A stretch of DNA of 23,995 bases from Endozoicomonadaceae bacterium (GTDB lineage Bacteria > Pseudomonadota > Gammaproteobacteria > Pseudomonadales > Endozoicomonadaceae): contig JAAOIJ010000116.1 in NCBI GenBank assembly GCA_015163815.1, positions 1 to 23,995 on the forward strand. The letters are read 5' to 3'. Below the pieces are notes generated by a model that was not told the DNA's origin, ran no database searches, and saw nothing but the letters and a program-made list of their open reading frames with translations. Shown here piece by piece: positions 7,748-14,970 of the stretch. The first letter of the stretch is position 1; each line of letters starts with the position of its first letter. A program made the position numbers and the translations under genes.

Positions 7748-9250
7748 TCATGAATTAACATTTACATCAGTATTCATGATCGTTGATTCAGGTATTAAAT
7801 TATCGGGTTTAGATGATTCTGTGAGATTAAAAACATCATTAAAAGCGGTGCTAATGTCTTCTGAAGAATAATTTTTAAATCCTACTTGATTGGCTTTTTC
7901 AGCTAAAACAGCTTCAGGTGAACAATTATATTCAATAATATGAGCGGTTTCAAATATTTTTTTAGCGAGTATGGCTTCACTGTAAAGAAGTGATAAGTTA
8001 GAAAACCAGTTATCTAAACTATGATATTTTTTTTGCATATTTTTTTTAGTATCATCACTTTGAGATTGCATGTAATGTTTTATTTTTTCATGATATTGTG
8101 TAACTGTTTTATTTAATTGATTACATCGAAGTAGATTGGAGATATTTAATGCTTGTTTAAGATCATTTTTCACGGTAGAGAATAGCTGACTTTTCTCTTG
8201 ATCATTCGAGTTTGTTAAATTGTTTAGGTTTTCTTGATAGAAGGATAATAACATATTCATGGGTGGGTCAACATCATAAATCAATTGCACTTGAGCGTTG
8301 ATTTGTTCTTGGACAAAAGACCAAATAATTGATTGTAATAAGGAATGCATCAATTTTTTCATTGTATTGATGTATATTTCAGTTTCTTCTCCAAAAATTT
8401 CTTTTGGATCAGTTGTCTTATGTGATTTTTTACAAATAAAAATACGATCAATTTGAGCAGTCACTTGAATTTTGATGTTCGCTATGTCTTCATCAATATG
8501 AACTGTTGATATATCTAAGTCTTCTAGCGTGAGTATGGCTGAACGAATGTCGCCAACTTTAGCGCCTTTTAATAAAGTCTGTATATTAGCGGATGCTGTT
8601 TCTTTCAGTTCTAACGTATAAGATTCATTGAGAGGGGGTAATTTTTGATTGATACGTTCAGCAAGTACTTGATCTTCGGTTGGTTCTATGATGTCAATTT
8701 GAGTTAATTGATGAGAGACTTTATTATGAAAATCAGCTTCATAATCATTATCTGCAAGTTCCCAGTCTGCAAAATTTGAGCGATACCATTGGCATAAAAA
8801 TTGATTAGTGTCTGTATCAGATAAAGTATAATTTGGTTTAATGATAGTGAAATCAGAAAAATCAACTAATTCTAGTTTGGGTGTAATTTCAAACCAGATA
8901 CCCACTTGAACCATACCTGGTATTGGTTTTACAGGGCTATCTTTTGTGTCTTGTGGTATAAAGAAAGAAATAATATTAGCTGGTTCAATGGTTTGTTGCT
9001 TGATCAATTGTTCAAAATTTTCTTCTGCAATTGTTTTTAGTAATTCATTTTTAACATCTGCTTCATAGCGGCGTTTTAAGACAGACATTGGAATTTTACC
9101 AGAGCGAAACCCATCAATTTTGACTTGATGTTTGAGTTGATTCAAACGTTTGGTAATTTGTTTTGAAAACACAGCCTCTTCAACATTAAAGACTATATGT
9201 CTGATCAGTGTTTTTTGGGATGTTTCATCATTTGTTTTTGAAGACTGCAT
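7748..9250 (-). CDS. tig: Divergent, enlarged trigger factor
   Basis: Trigger factor is the ribosome-bound chaperone that meets nascent chains. The ribosome-binding signature is clear: KIDGFRSGKIPMSVLKRRY, with GFRSGKIP at about residues 47-54 (GFRKGKVP in E. coli), and position upstream of clpP-clpX supports the call. The product is 500 aa against about 430 normally. The middle domain (about 150-255) has lost the FKBP-type prolyl isomerase motifs (no F-G--DG--F-GG segment), and the C-terminal arm domain is extended and rich in Asn, Gln and Ser. The ATG at 9250 was chosen because AGGAAG lies just upstream and the protein then begins MQ, like E. coli Tig. The upstream in-frame ATG at 9271 has no ribosome-binding site. 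Confidence 0.82.
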   Translation of the reverse strand: MQSSKTNDETSQKTLIRHIVFNVEEAVFSKQITKRLNQLKHQVKIDGFRSGKIPMSVLKRRYEADVKNELLKTIAEENFEQLIKQQTIEPANIISFFIPQDTKDSPVKPIPGMVQVGIWFEITPKLELVDFSDFTIIKPNYTLSDTDTNQFLCQWYRSNFADWELADNDYEADFHNKVSHQLTQIDIIEPTEDQVLAERINQKLPPLNESYTLELKETASANIQTLLKGAKVGDIRSAILTLEDLDISTVHIDEDIANIKIQVTAQIDRIFICKKSHKTTDPKEIFGEETEIYINTMKKLMHSLLQSIIWSFVQEQINAQVQLIYDVDPPMNMLLSFYQENLNNLTNSNDQEKSQLFSTVKNDLKQALNISNLLRCNQLNKTVTQYHEKIKHYMQSQSDDTKKNMQKKYHSLDNWFSNLSLLYSEAILAKKIFETAHIIEYNCSPEAVLAEKANQVGFKNYSSEDISTAFNDVFNLTESSKPDNLIPESTIMNTDVNVNS

Positions 9251-9302
9251 TGTGCTTCCTGTATCACCCATGATTCTGAGTGTGTATCAAAAACACTGAT
9301 TT

Positions 9303-9327
9303 AAAAAACTCCAGTAAAGCAGAGTTT
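9303..9327 (-). terminator. Probable terminator after the tRNA genes
   Basis: On the minus strand AAACTC (9327-9322) pairs with GAGTTT (9311-9306) across a ten-base loop and is followed by three more T. It lies between tRNA-Leu and the trigger-factor gene and could end the tRNA transcript. The stem is short. Confidence 0.4.
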
Positions 9328-9378
9328 AGAGAAAGTTCAGTGTATTTTTCGCCGATTATAAATATCTCATATTAAAAA

Positions 9379-9463
9379 TGGTGCGGAAGGAGAGACTCGA
9401 ACTCTCACACCTTTCGGCACTAGATCCTAAGTCTAGCGTGTCTACCAATTTCACCACTTCCGC
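9379..9463 (-). tRNA. tRNA-Leu (anticodon TAG)
   Basis: An 85-nt class II tRNA. Acceptor arm GCGGAAG pairs with CTTCCGC. The anticodon stem CTAGA/TCTAG encloses loop CTTAGGA with anticodon TAG, which reads CUA and related leucine codons. A long variable arm (TGCCGAAAGGTGT) follows, and the T arm contains GTTCGAGTC. The 3' CCA is encoded. Its 5' end is one base from the 3' end of tRNA-His. Confidence 0.95.
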
Positions 9464-9464
9464 A

Positions 9465-9541
9465 TGGGGTGGACGATGGGATTTGAACCCACGACCGCAG
9501 GAGTCACAATCCTGAGCTCTACCTACTGAGCTACGCCCACC
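9465..9541 (-). tRNA. tRNA-His (anticodon GTG)
   Basis: A 77-nt tRNA with the extra 5' G(-1) opposite discriminator C73 that marks histidine tRNAs, anticodon loop TTGTGAC on stem CAGGA/TCCTG, T arm GGTTCAAATCC and encoded CCA. It is first in a two-gene unit with tRNA-Leu. A plausible -10 (TATGAT on the minus strand, 9552-9557) lies about ten bases upstream; no good -35 is visible. Confidence 0.95.
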
Positions 9542-9561
9542 ATTGTACTACATCATATTTA

Positions 9562-9594
9562 ATAAAAAAACAGGCTTGCGTTTCAATGCAAGCC
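9562..9594 (-). terminator. Intrinsic terminator downstream of the secretion operon
   Basis: On the minus strand GGCTTGC (9594-9588) and GCAAGCC (9579-9573) form a perfect 7-bp stem with an eight-base loop, followed by TG and seven T. It lies 180 bp beyond the sctU stop and just upstream of tRNA-His, so it should insulate the tRNA genes from the type III operon. The 178 bp between sctU and the hairpin hold no visible gene. Confidence 0.75.
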
Positions 9595-9773
9595 ACACAA
9601 AGGATGATTTTATTGCATAAATTCACAACCTCTTCGTGCTTGATAGGATGATACAACGTTTTGACTCTATTTTGCAAATAATTGCATACGATCATTTGTA
9701 AATTAATTTTATGCTGACTTTAAAGTTCATCTTTTTCTTGATGATATAAGGCTTATAAATGCTTTTTTTAAGG

Positions 9774-10829
9774 TTAAGATATTTCATTTTCTTTTTCATT
9801 TTTGAGTTGTTGCACCCAACGAAATACTTCGGCAACGGGTGAAATTAACTCACTGGGAATAAAATTCCCAACTTCAGCTTGGTTGTAAAGGGCGCGAGCT
9901 AGTGCTATATTTTCTATGACAGGGATATTATGTTGTTCAGCAACATGTAAAATAAAAGTTGCTTGACTGCGTTTGCCAAGAGATGTCACGACAGGCAAAG
10001 GTGTTTTTTCTTGTTTATAATATAACCCAACTGCAATATGTGTTGGGTTTTTAATGACAACATCCGATTGTTTGATTTCACCTTCTGAATTGACTAATTC
10101 TTGATGAAGTTGTTTGCGTTTGCCTTTAATTTCTGGATTCCCTTCACTTTCTTTATATTCTCGCTTGACTTCATCTTTTGTCATGCGCTGTTCTTTTGTG
10201 AATTGATATTTTTCAAACATAAAATCTGCAATGGAAATCACAATAAATGCGACAATTGCATATAAAATTAATTTTTTTAATAAATGTCCGGCAACGGGTA
10301 AAATACAGCTAGCACCACACCAGGGCATATTCATTAATTCCTGCATATTTGTTTTAATGACGTAATATACAACAGTTGATAAAAAAACAATTTTAATAAT
10401 TGATTTAATAAATTCAATGAGATTTTTAAGTGCAAAAATCTTTTTTGCGCCTTGAATAGGGTTTATTTTTTTGATATCAGGTTTAATCGGGTCTAATGAA
10501 AAAAGTAAACCAAATTGAATCACATTTCCAAGAATAGCCGCAACTGCCGATACAATCACGAGTGGAATGATGAGCATGAGAGATTTAGTGGAAATACCCA
10601 TGATCACGGCTTTGACAGCTGTCATAAATTCCATATTATAGACTTGCGCTGGAAATAGAACAATTTCTTGAAATAATAATAAAAACCAGTCACTTAAAGC
10701 CCATAATAAACTCACGACACAAATAATGCCAATTGTTGATGAGACTTCTTTGCTTTTAGCGACTTGGCCTTTTTTTCGAGCATCGCGTAATTTTTTAGGT
10801 GTGGGGTCTTCGGTTTTTTCAGCGCTCAT
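9774..10829 (-). CDS. sctU: SctU (YscU-type) export-apparatus switch protein
   Basis: SctU is the autocleaving inner-membrane protein that switches a type III secretion system from needle subunits to later substrates. At 351 aa it opens with the family signature EKTEDPTPKKLRDARKKGQV. Four membrane segments lie between about 30 and 205. The linker DIKKINPIQGAKKIF (118-132) and a cytoplasmic domain follow, with the self-cleavage motif NPTH at 261-264, which cleaves between N and P. The overall wording is closest to Yersinia YscU as I remember it, not to flagellar FlhB. It is the last gene of the operon, and unlike its neighbours it is separated from the upstream gene (sctT) by 105 bp containing an inverted repeat. 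The ribosome-binding site is weak. Confidence 0.93.
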   Translation of the reverse strand: MSAEKTEDPTPKKLRDARKKGQVAKSKEVSSTIGIICVVSLLWALSDWFLLLFQEIVLFPAQVYNMEFMTAVKAVIMGISTKSLMLIIPLVIVSAVAAILGNVIQFGLLFSLDPIKPDIKKINPIQGAKKIFALKNLIEFIKSIIKIVFLSTVVYYVIKTNMQELMNMPWCGASCILPVAGHLLKKLILYAIVAFIVISIADFMFEKYQFTKEQRMTKDEVKREYKESEGNPEIKGKRKQLHQELVNSEGEIKQSDVVIKNPTHIAVGLYYKQEKTPLPVVTSLGKRSQATFILHVAEQHNIPVIENIALARALYNQAEVGNFIPSELISPVAEVFRWVQQLKNEKENEIS

Positions 10830-10876
10830 AAAGATTCATAACCAATGGATATATGGTAATAGATTGTATGATATAT

Positions 10877-10908
10877 TCATATTGATTCAATCATTCATCT
10901 CAATATGA
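10877..10908. repeat. Inverted repeat in the sctT-sctU gap
   Basis: TCATATTGA (10877-10885) and TCAATATGA (10900-10908) are perfect 9-bp inverted repeats with a 14-base loop. They sit in the only large gap within the RSTU block. The arms are AT-rich and lack a T-tract, so this is not an ordinary terminator. An RNA processing or stability hairpin, or an operator, are possibilities. Confidence 0.4.
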
Positions 10909-10934
10909 TCAGTGTCTTATTATAGTGTGCTATT

Positions 10935-11726
10935 TTACATAAAAAACATAGTTAATTTTTTGATATAAATAGGAAATTTCGTAGAGTACTCTTTACCTAA
11001 ACTCATGAGAGTCACGATATATAACGATAAAATCCAGACAGCTACAGCACTTTTAATCGGCATCGCTAAAATAAAAACATTCAATTGCGGTGCTGATCGG
11101 CTAATTAAAGCAATGCCAAATTCTGTAATAAACATAGCAATAATAATTGGCGCAGCTAGCCAAACAGCTAACGTAATGATCGTATCAAATTGATTTAAGA
11201 TAAAAGAGGCTGTTTCTATATTCAGCGTAGGAAAAAAGCTAAATAAAGGCCAGATTTGATAACTATTTAATACGGTGCCAAGCATGATAAAAAAGACACC
11301 TGAAATAATATATATAGCGATAAAAGTTTGTGAAAATAAAATACCAGTGGGAGAGGATTCTGATCCAGATAAAGGATTTAAGGTAGAGGCCATTGAGGCT
11401 CCGCGTTGGTTGTCAATAAAAAAACCAGAAGCTTCGACAGCCCAGAAAGGAATATTAGCTATAAAGCCCATTAACATACCTAAGAAAACTTCTTTTCCCA
11501 TCAAGCCAAATAAAACCATGAAAGGAGGTTTTGTTTCGGGTACTTGTGACAAAGTCAAAGGTAATAAGAAAAGCGCTAAAACGCCCACAATGCCATTTCT
11601 AATCATATTACCACCTAATGCTTGCCTATTCAGTAACGGGAATGAAGCAAAGGCAGCCATTAATCGGACCATACTTAAAGAGTATACATAAAAAAAATTC
11701 TTCATTTCTAATAAAATGGCTTCCAC
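10935..11726 (-). CDS. sctT: SctT (YscT-type) export-apparatus membrane protein
   Basis: This 263-aa polytopic membrane protein is of the SctT/FliR family, which joins the SctR5-SctS4 complex to form the export gate in the inner membrane. About six hydrophobic segments are visible. The family's conserved cytoplasmic loop is present as FFIDNQRGASMASTLNPLSG (about 102-121), followed by SSPTGILFSQ. The C-terminal PIKSAVAVWILSLYI is also typical. It starts five bases after the sctS stop, so coupling is likely. Length is normal for injectisome members. Confidence 0.93.
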   Translation of the reverse strand: MEAILLEMKNFFYVYSLSMVRLMAAFASFPLLNRQALGGNMIRNGIVGVLALFLLPLTLSQVPETKPPFMVLFGLMGKEVFLGMLMGFIANIPFWAVEASGFFIDNQRGASMASTLNPLSGSESSPTGILFSQTFIAIYIISGVFFIMLGTVLNSYQIWPLFSFFPTLNIETASFILNQFDTIITLAVWLAAPIIIAMFITEFGIALISRSAPQLNVFILAMPIKSAVAVWILSLYIVTLMSLGKEYSTKFPIYIKKLTMFFM

Positions 11727-11731
11727 TATCT

Positions 11732-11998
11732 TTATCCCGTTAAAGGAATATTTTGCATGATAGATAATGCAAAATTATAGACTTCAATACCCATCCATCT
11801 AGCTGTAATAAAAATGCTAATCACAACAGCAATGAGTTTAAAGGCGAAAGGTAACGTTTGTTCTTGTATTTGTGTTAAAGCTTGAATTAAGCTAATCAAT
11901 AAACCAACACCTGCAGCGGCAATAATTGGAGGCATGGATAAAATAAGCGTTAATAATAAAGCCTGCGACGTCAAATTGAGAATATCGGCTTCATTCAT
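11732..11998 (-). CDS. sctS: SctS (YscS-type) export-apparatus protein
   Basis: This 88-aa protein with two membrane hairpin helices is the SctS/FliQ component that winds around the export gate. The conserved centre is GVGLLISLIQALTQIQEQTL, followed by FAFKLIAVVISIF. The ATG at 11998 was chosen because AAGGAAA lies 8-10 bases upstream and because the result has the family's usual length. A longer in-frame reading to 12070 would overlap sctR and add a charged, unrelated leader. It lies between sctR and sctT, as in other type III operons. Confidence 0.93.
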   Translation of the reverse strand: MNEADILNLTSQALLLTLILSMPPIIAAAGVGLLISLIQALTQIQEQTLPFAFKLIAVVISIFITARWMGIEVYNFALSIMQNIPLTG

Positions 11999-12027
11999 GG
12001 CATGCTTTCCTTCTCTGGTATCATGTT

Positions 12028-12678
12028 TTACTGATAACTCAAAACTAAGCCATGAATTAAGCGTGTCCATCCATCAAGCAAAACAAACAGTAACAATTTA
12101 AAAGGAAGCGCTATCGTCATAGGAGAAACCATCATCATGCCCATCGCTAATAAAATATTAGAGACAATTAAATCAATAATAATAAAGGGTAAGTATAATA
12201 AAAATCCAATTTGAAACGCTTGTGTTAATTGACCAATTGCATACGCAGGCACTAAAATGAGGAAGCTATCTGCTGATAACATAGATTGGTAAGATTTAGG
12301 CCATAAAGATTTCGCTGTTTTTAAAAAAAAACCTTGCTGAAAAGGTTTGGTGTGTCGTTTTAAAAATAAACGATAAGGTTCAGCTGCTTCAACAATGGTT
12401 GTTTTCCATGAGTCGCTTTCTATATCAATGGATTGTGCTTGCATATTTTCATAGATTTGAATACCTATTGGCGCCATGATGTAAATAGTTAAAATAATCG
12501 CCAGTGCATTGAGTGCCATATTAGGTGGGATTTGCTGTAATCCTGTTGCATTTCTTAAGATACCAAAGACAACCATTAACTTTAAAAAAGACGTGCCTAA
12601 GATTGCAATAAAAGGTATCAAAGACATTAATGCTAAGGGTAAGACAAGATAAATGGGTGATGAAACATTAAAATCCAT
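12028..12678 (-). CDS. sctR: SctR (YscR-type) export-apparatus protein
   Basis: This 216-aa membrane protein is the SctR/FliP family member whose five copies form the core of the export gate. Family blocks are intact: LGTSFLKLMVVFGILRNATG near residues 28-47, then QQIPPNMALNALAI. The C-terminal part carries AFQIGFLLYLPFIIIDLIVS, MGMMMVSPMTIALPFKLLLF and LLDGW. It lacks the long N-terminal signal sequence of flagellar FliP, as injectisome versions do. FliO, needed by many FliP proteins, is encoded far away with the flagellar regulators. The spacing to sctQ is 41 bp. Confidence 0.95.
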   Translation of the reverse strand: MDFNVSSPIYLVLPLALMSLIPFIAILGTSFLKLMVVFGILRNATGLQQIPPNMALNALAIILTIYIMAPIGIQIYENMQAQSIDIESDSWKTTIVEAAEPYRLFLKRHTKPFQQGFFLKTAKSLWPKSYQSMLSADSFLILVPAYAIGQLTQAFQIGFLLYLPFIIIDLIVSNILLAMGMMMVSPMTIALPFKLLLFVLLDGWTRLIHGLVLSYQ

Positions 12679-12719
12679 AGTGTGCTCAAATCCTAAATCA
12701 TAATCAGCATCAATTTCAG

Positions 12720-13766
12720 TTATTGCATTTTGATAATGCGAACACCTAATTGTCCATTAACATTAATTAATTCACCTTCTGCTAATGCTTTGCCATTAGC
12801 TTGAATGGTGACTGGGTTATTAATGTCTTTATGTAATTGAAAAGTAAAGCCAGGAGCCAGTTGTTTAATGTCACCTAATGGAATTGATTGTTCTCCTACA
12901 TTAAAAGTCAATTGTATTGGAATTTGATTCATATCTGATGTTGTATTATTCGTATCAGATGAATCGATTTGATTTAATTCATGATCATGATCCATATCAA
13001 AATCGTCATCGTCGTCAAAATCATCTAAGTCATCAGTCATATCAAGTGATACCTTTTGAACCACTGTTATCGTGGTGTTGGATAATGTTGTTAAAAATGC
13101 TGTTTTTTCAGATATTTTAGCTAAAAAGTGAGTGTCTTCTTGTTGCCAGTTTTTTTCAAAAAAAATGATGTCATGGATATCAAGTTGACTGACTTTTTTA
13201 GTTGACAAGCGTGTTCGTCCTACTTCCAAGGCCATAGGTATTGGAATATGATCTAAAGCAGGATTCTGATTATACGGAATAGATTCTAATAAACTAGTAT
13301 GTTGTGGCGTAATACCCAATAACCCCATGTGTTTTTGATTATTGATTTCTAGCACAATGGATAATGCTGGAGTTATTGGTTTTGTTGTCCATTCAAGATT
13401 GATTAAAGTAATGGGTTTTTCAAGTAACGTTTTTAAATGATCTAAGATGTGTTTGAATATGAGATTTAACGAGCCCATTAAAATAGGATCAGGTAATGTT
13501 TTGATTATTTCTTTCATATCTGTTTTGCCAATTTTGATATGATCAAAAATAGAATGATTCAGTTGTACAATTGTTTCTAATCCATCAATGCTGCATTTCA
13601 GATGACAGTCCATGACATAAGATGTTGTTGGCGGTGCTTGCAACGTCCCTATTATGGCTTGGTCTTGTATTTTAGAGGTAAAGCTTGCTGCTCGACCGCA
13701 TATCAGATTATTGGCATGCAGCTGCTCAAGGGAAATCGATACGAGCGGTAAAGGTGTTGTTGCCAT
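12720..13766 (-). CDS. sctQ: SctQ, cytoplasmic sorting-platform protein
   Basis: SctQ builds the pods of the sorting platform under the injectisome. The 348-aa product has a weakly conserved N-terminal half, a first SpoA-like region (about 175-240), and a well-conserved C-terminal SpoA domain (about 282-348: IPIQLTFNVGEQSIPLGDIK, then NGKALAEGELI and QLGVRIIKM). Between them lies a striking acidic linker of about 20 residues, mostly Asp. The ATG at 13766 was chosen because GAGG lies six bases upstream; an ATG four codons earlier has no such site. An internal ATG at 13040 with AAGGT ten bases upstream could produce the separate C-terminal fragment that many SctQ genes make. Confidence 0.85.
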   Translation of the reverse strand: MATTPLPLVSISLEQLHANNLICGRAASFTSKIQDQAIIGTLQAPPTTSYVMDCHLKCSIDGLETIVQLNHSIFDHIKIGKTDMKEIIKTLPDPILMGSLNLIFKHILDHLKTLLEKPITLINLEWTTKPITPALSIVLEINNQKHMGLLGITPQHTSLLESIPYNQNPALDHIPIPMALEVGRTRLSTKKVSQLDIHDIIFFEKNWQQEDTHFLAKISEKTAFLTTLSNTTITVVQKVSLDMTDDLDDFDDDDDFDMDHDHELNQIDSSDTNNTTSDMNQIPIQLTFNVGEQSIPLGDIKQLAPGFTFQLHKDINNPVTIQANGKALAEGELINVNGQLGVRIIKMQ

Positions 13767-13878
13767 TGCTGGCCTCATAGTTTGCGAGTATTATTCATTA
13801 GTTTCATTTTGAATAAAAAAACTCAATACTTTATTATGTTACTTTAACGTCGCCGTGTATACCCCTAAAGATAAAATT

Positions 13879-14490
13879 TTATTTTTTATCTTGTTTTTCA
13901 TTTTCATTTTCATTTTCATCAAAATATTCACCTTTTGAGCTCCTATCTTGGTTATCAGACATATTTTCATTTGATTGCACTGAGATGTCGATGTTACCAT
14001 CAAATTTCTTGGCAAGTACATCTTGTAAGGCGCTTTTACCTTTATTGATCAACTCGAGTGAATCAACAGAACTAGTCGAAAATTCAAGCGTCATTGTATT
14101 ATTATCTGTTTTTTTAATGGTGACTTCAGTATTTGCCAAGAGATCTTTTCCGAATTGTACTTTTACTTCTTTCGTATCTTTTACTGCTTGTATATCGAGT
14201 TGATTTGAAATTTGCTCGATTTTATCGATTATTTGTGTTTTTGCAATATTCTGTGTTTTGACAATCGTTTTAGCATCGCCAGTTGTGGCTGTTTGATATA
14301 ATTGTGATAAAGGCGTTTTTTCTTCTTTCTCATCGCATAATTCTTTTTTATCTTTTGGTTTTTCTTTTTGATTCATTTTTTTAGAAAAATCATCTGCATC
14401 CTTGCCTTGTGTTTTTTGTGTGTTATTTGAAGTAGAAGGGTTTGAGTGAGTTGAAGGTGTTGATGTCAACATATTACCAATCTGAGTCAT
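13879..14490 (-). CDS. sctP: SctP-like needle-length/substrate-switch protein
   Basis: This 203-aa protein occupies the sctP slot between sctO and sctQ. The N-terminal 60 residues are polar (Ser, Thr, Asn, then Lys/Glu). Residues about 108-172 (KVQFGKDLLANTEVTIKK, then MTLEFSTSS and ALQDVLAKKF) resemble the FliK/YscP C-terminal substrate-switch domain. SctP measures needle length and acts on SctU. The ruler portion is short compared with Yersinia YscP. The C-terminus ends in an Asp/Glu/Asn run encoded by a GAAAAT repeat. AAGGA sits six bases before the ATG. The role rests mostly on gene order plus this weak domain match. Confidence 0.75.
   Translation of the reverse strand: MTQIGNMLTSTPSTHSNPSTSNNTQKTQGKDADDFSKKMNQKEKPKDKKELCDEKEEKTPLSQLYQTATTGDAKTIVKTQNIAKTQIIDKIEQISNQLDIQAVKDTKEVKVQFGKDLLANTEVTIKKTDNNTMTLEFSTSSVDSLELINKGKSALQDVLAKKFDGNIDISVQSNENMSDNQDRSSKGEYFDENENENEKQDKK
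13896..13921. repeat. GAAAAT hexanucleotide tandem repeat in sctP
   Basis: About four tandem copies of GAAAAT (minus strand) encode alternating Glu and Asn near the C-terminus of SctP. Copy-number changes would add or remove residue pairs without shifting the frame. Confidence 0.7.
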
Positions 14491-14505
14491 AGCGATTCCT
14501 TTATC

Positions 14506-14967
14506 TTATGTTCGATTTTTAACTGAAAATTCCTCTAATTCTAATTCTTCTTTTCGTAATATTTCTTGTGCTTCTTTTTCATCAATAATACGAGTAAATT
14601 CTTTGAATTTTTCCACCATTTGTATGGATTTTTGGTGTAATTCTTTTGCTGTTTTAAGGGCTTCTTTGCAAGCATCTAATTCATTTTTAGCATTTTGTAT
14701 GGCTTCTTCAAATTCCATGTCTTTGTTTCGCATGACAATAATACGTTGTTTTATCAGATTTAAAGCGCGCTCAGTAACGCTTGTATTCATGATGTTGTCA
14801 TATAGTTTTTTTTCTTCTTGTGTTCTAAAATGCACATGATCTTCTAGTGCTTTTTCTTTTTCTTGCACGGTTATATGAGCTTGTTCAACACGATATTGGC
14901 ATGTTTGTACTTCATGACGTGCTGAACGTTCTCTTATTTTTTTAATATGAAGTAAATCATGCAACAT
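14506..14967 (-). CDS. sctO: SctO-like coiled-coil stalk protein
   Basis: This 153-aa protein is almost entirely charged coiled coil (long runs of Lys, Glu, Gln; no membrane segment), as expected of SctO/YscO/FliJ. That protein sits in the central pore of the SctN hexamer and links it to the export gate. It begins LHDLLHIKKIRERSARHEV, similar to the start of YscO. The gene starts three bases after the sctN stop and ends 15 bases before sctP, the standard N-O-P order. Sequence conservation in this family is poor, so position carries much of the weight. Confidence 0.85.
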   Translation of the reverse strand: MLHDLLHIKKIRERSARHEVQTCQYRVEQAHITVQEKEKALEDHVHFRTQEEKKLYDNIMNTSVTERALNLIKQRIIVMRNKDMEFEEAIQNAKNELDACKEALKTAKELHQKSIQMVEKFKEFTRIIDEKEAQEILRKEELELEEFSVKNRT

Positions 14968-14970
14968 AAT

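Noticed and set aside
9331..9358. Sigma28-like promoter on the plus strand (GAAAGTTC, 12-base spacer, GCCGATTA)
   Set aside because: It resembles TAAAGTTT-N11-GCCGATAA, but it points into the antisense strand of the tRNA genes with no plus-strand gene for several kilobases. Spacing is one base long. Probably chance.
10726..11691. Plus-strand ORFs across the sctT/sctU region
   Set aside because: They lie entirely antisense to conserved membrane-protein genes, have no ribosome-binding sites and no recognisable motifs. They are shadows.
11999..12070. Longer N-terminus for sctS starting at 12070
   Set aside because: It would overlap sctR, adds a charged leader foreign to the family, and the internal ATG at 11998 has a good ribosome-binding site and gives the standard length.
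9774..12678. Reading the R-S-T-U genes as flagellar fliP, fliQ, fliR and flhB
   Set aside because: The order N-O-P-Q-R-S-T-U, YscN/YscU-like wording, lack of a FliP signal sequence and the CesT-like chaperone all fit an injectisome.
13839..14021. Short minus-strand ORF rich in Lys and Met at the end of sctP
   Set aside because: It is the alternative frame of the GAAAAT repeat and the sctP 3' end, with no independent support.
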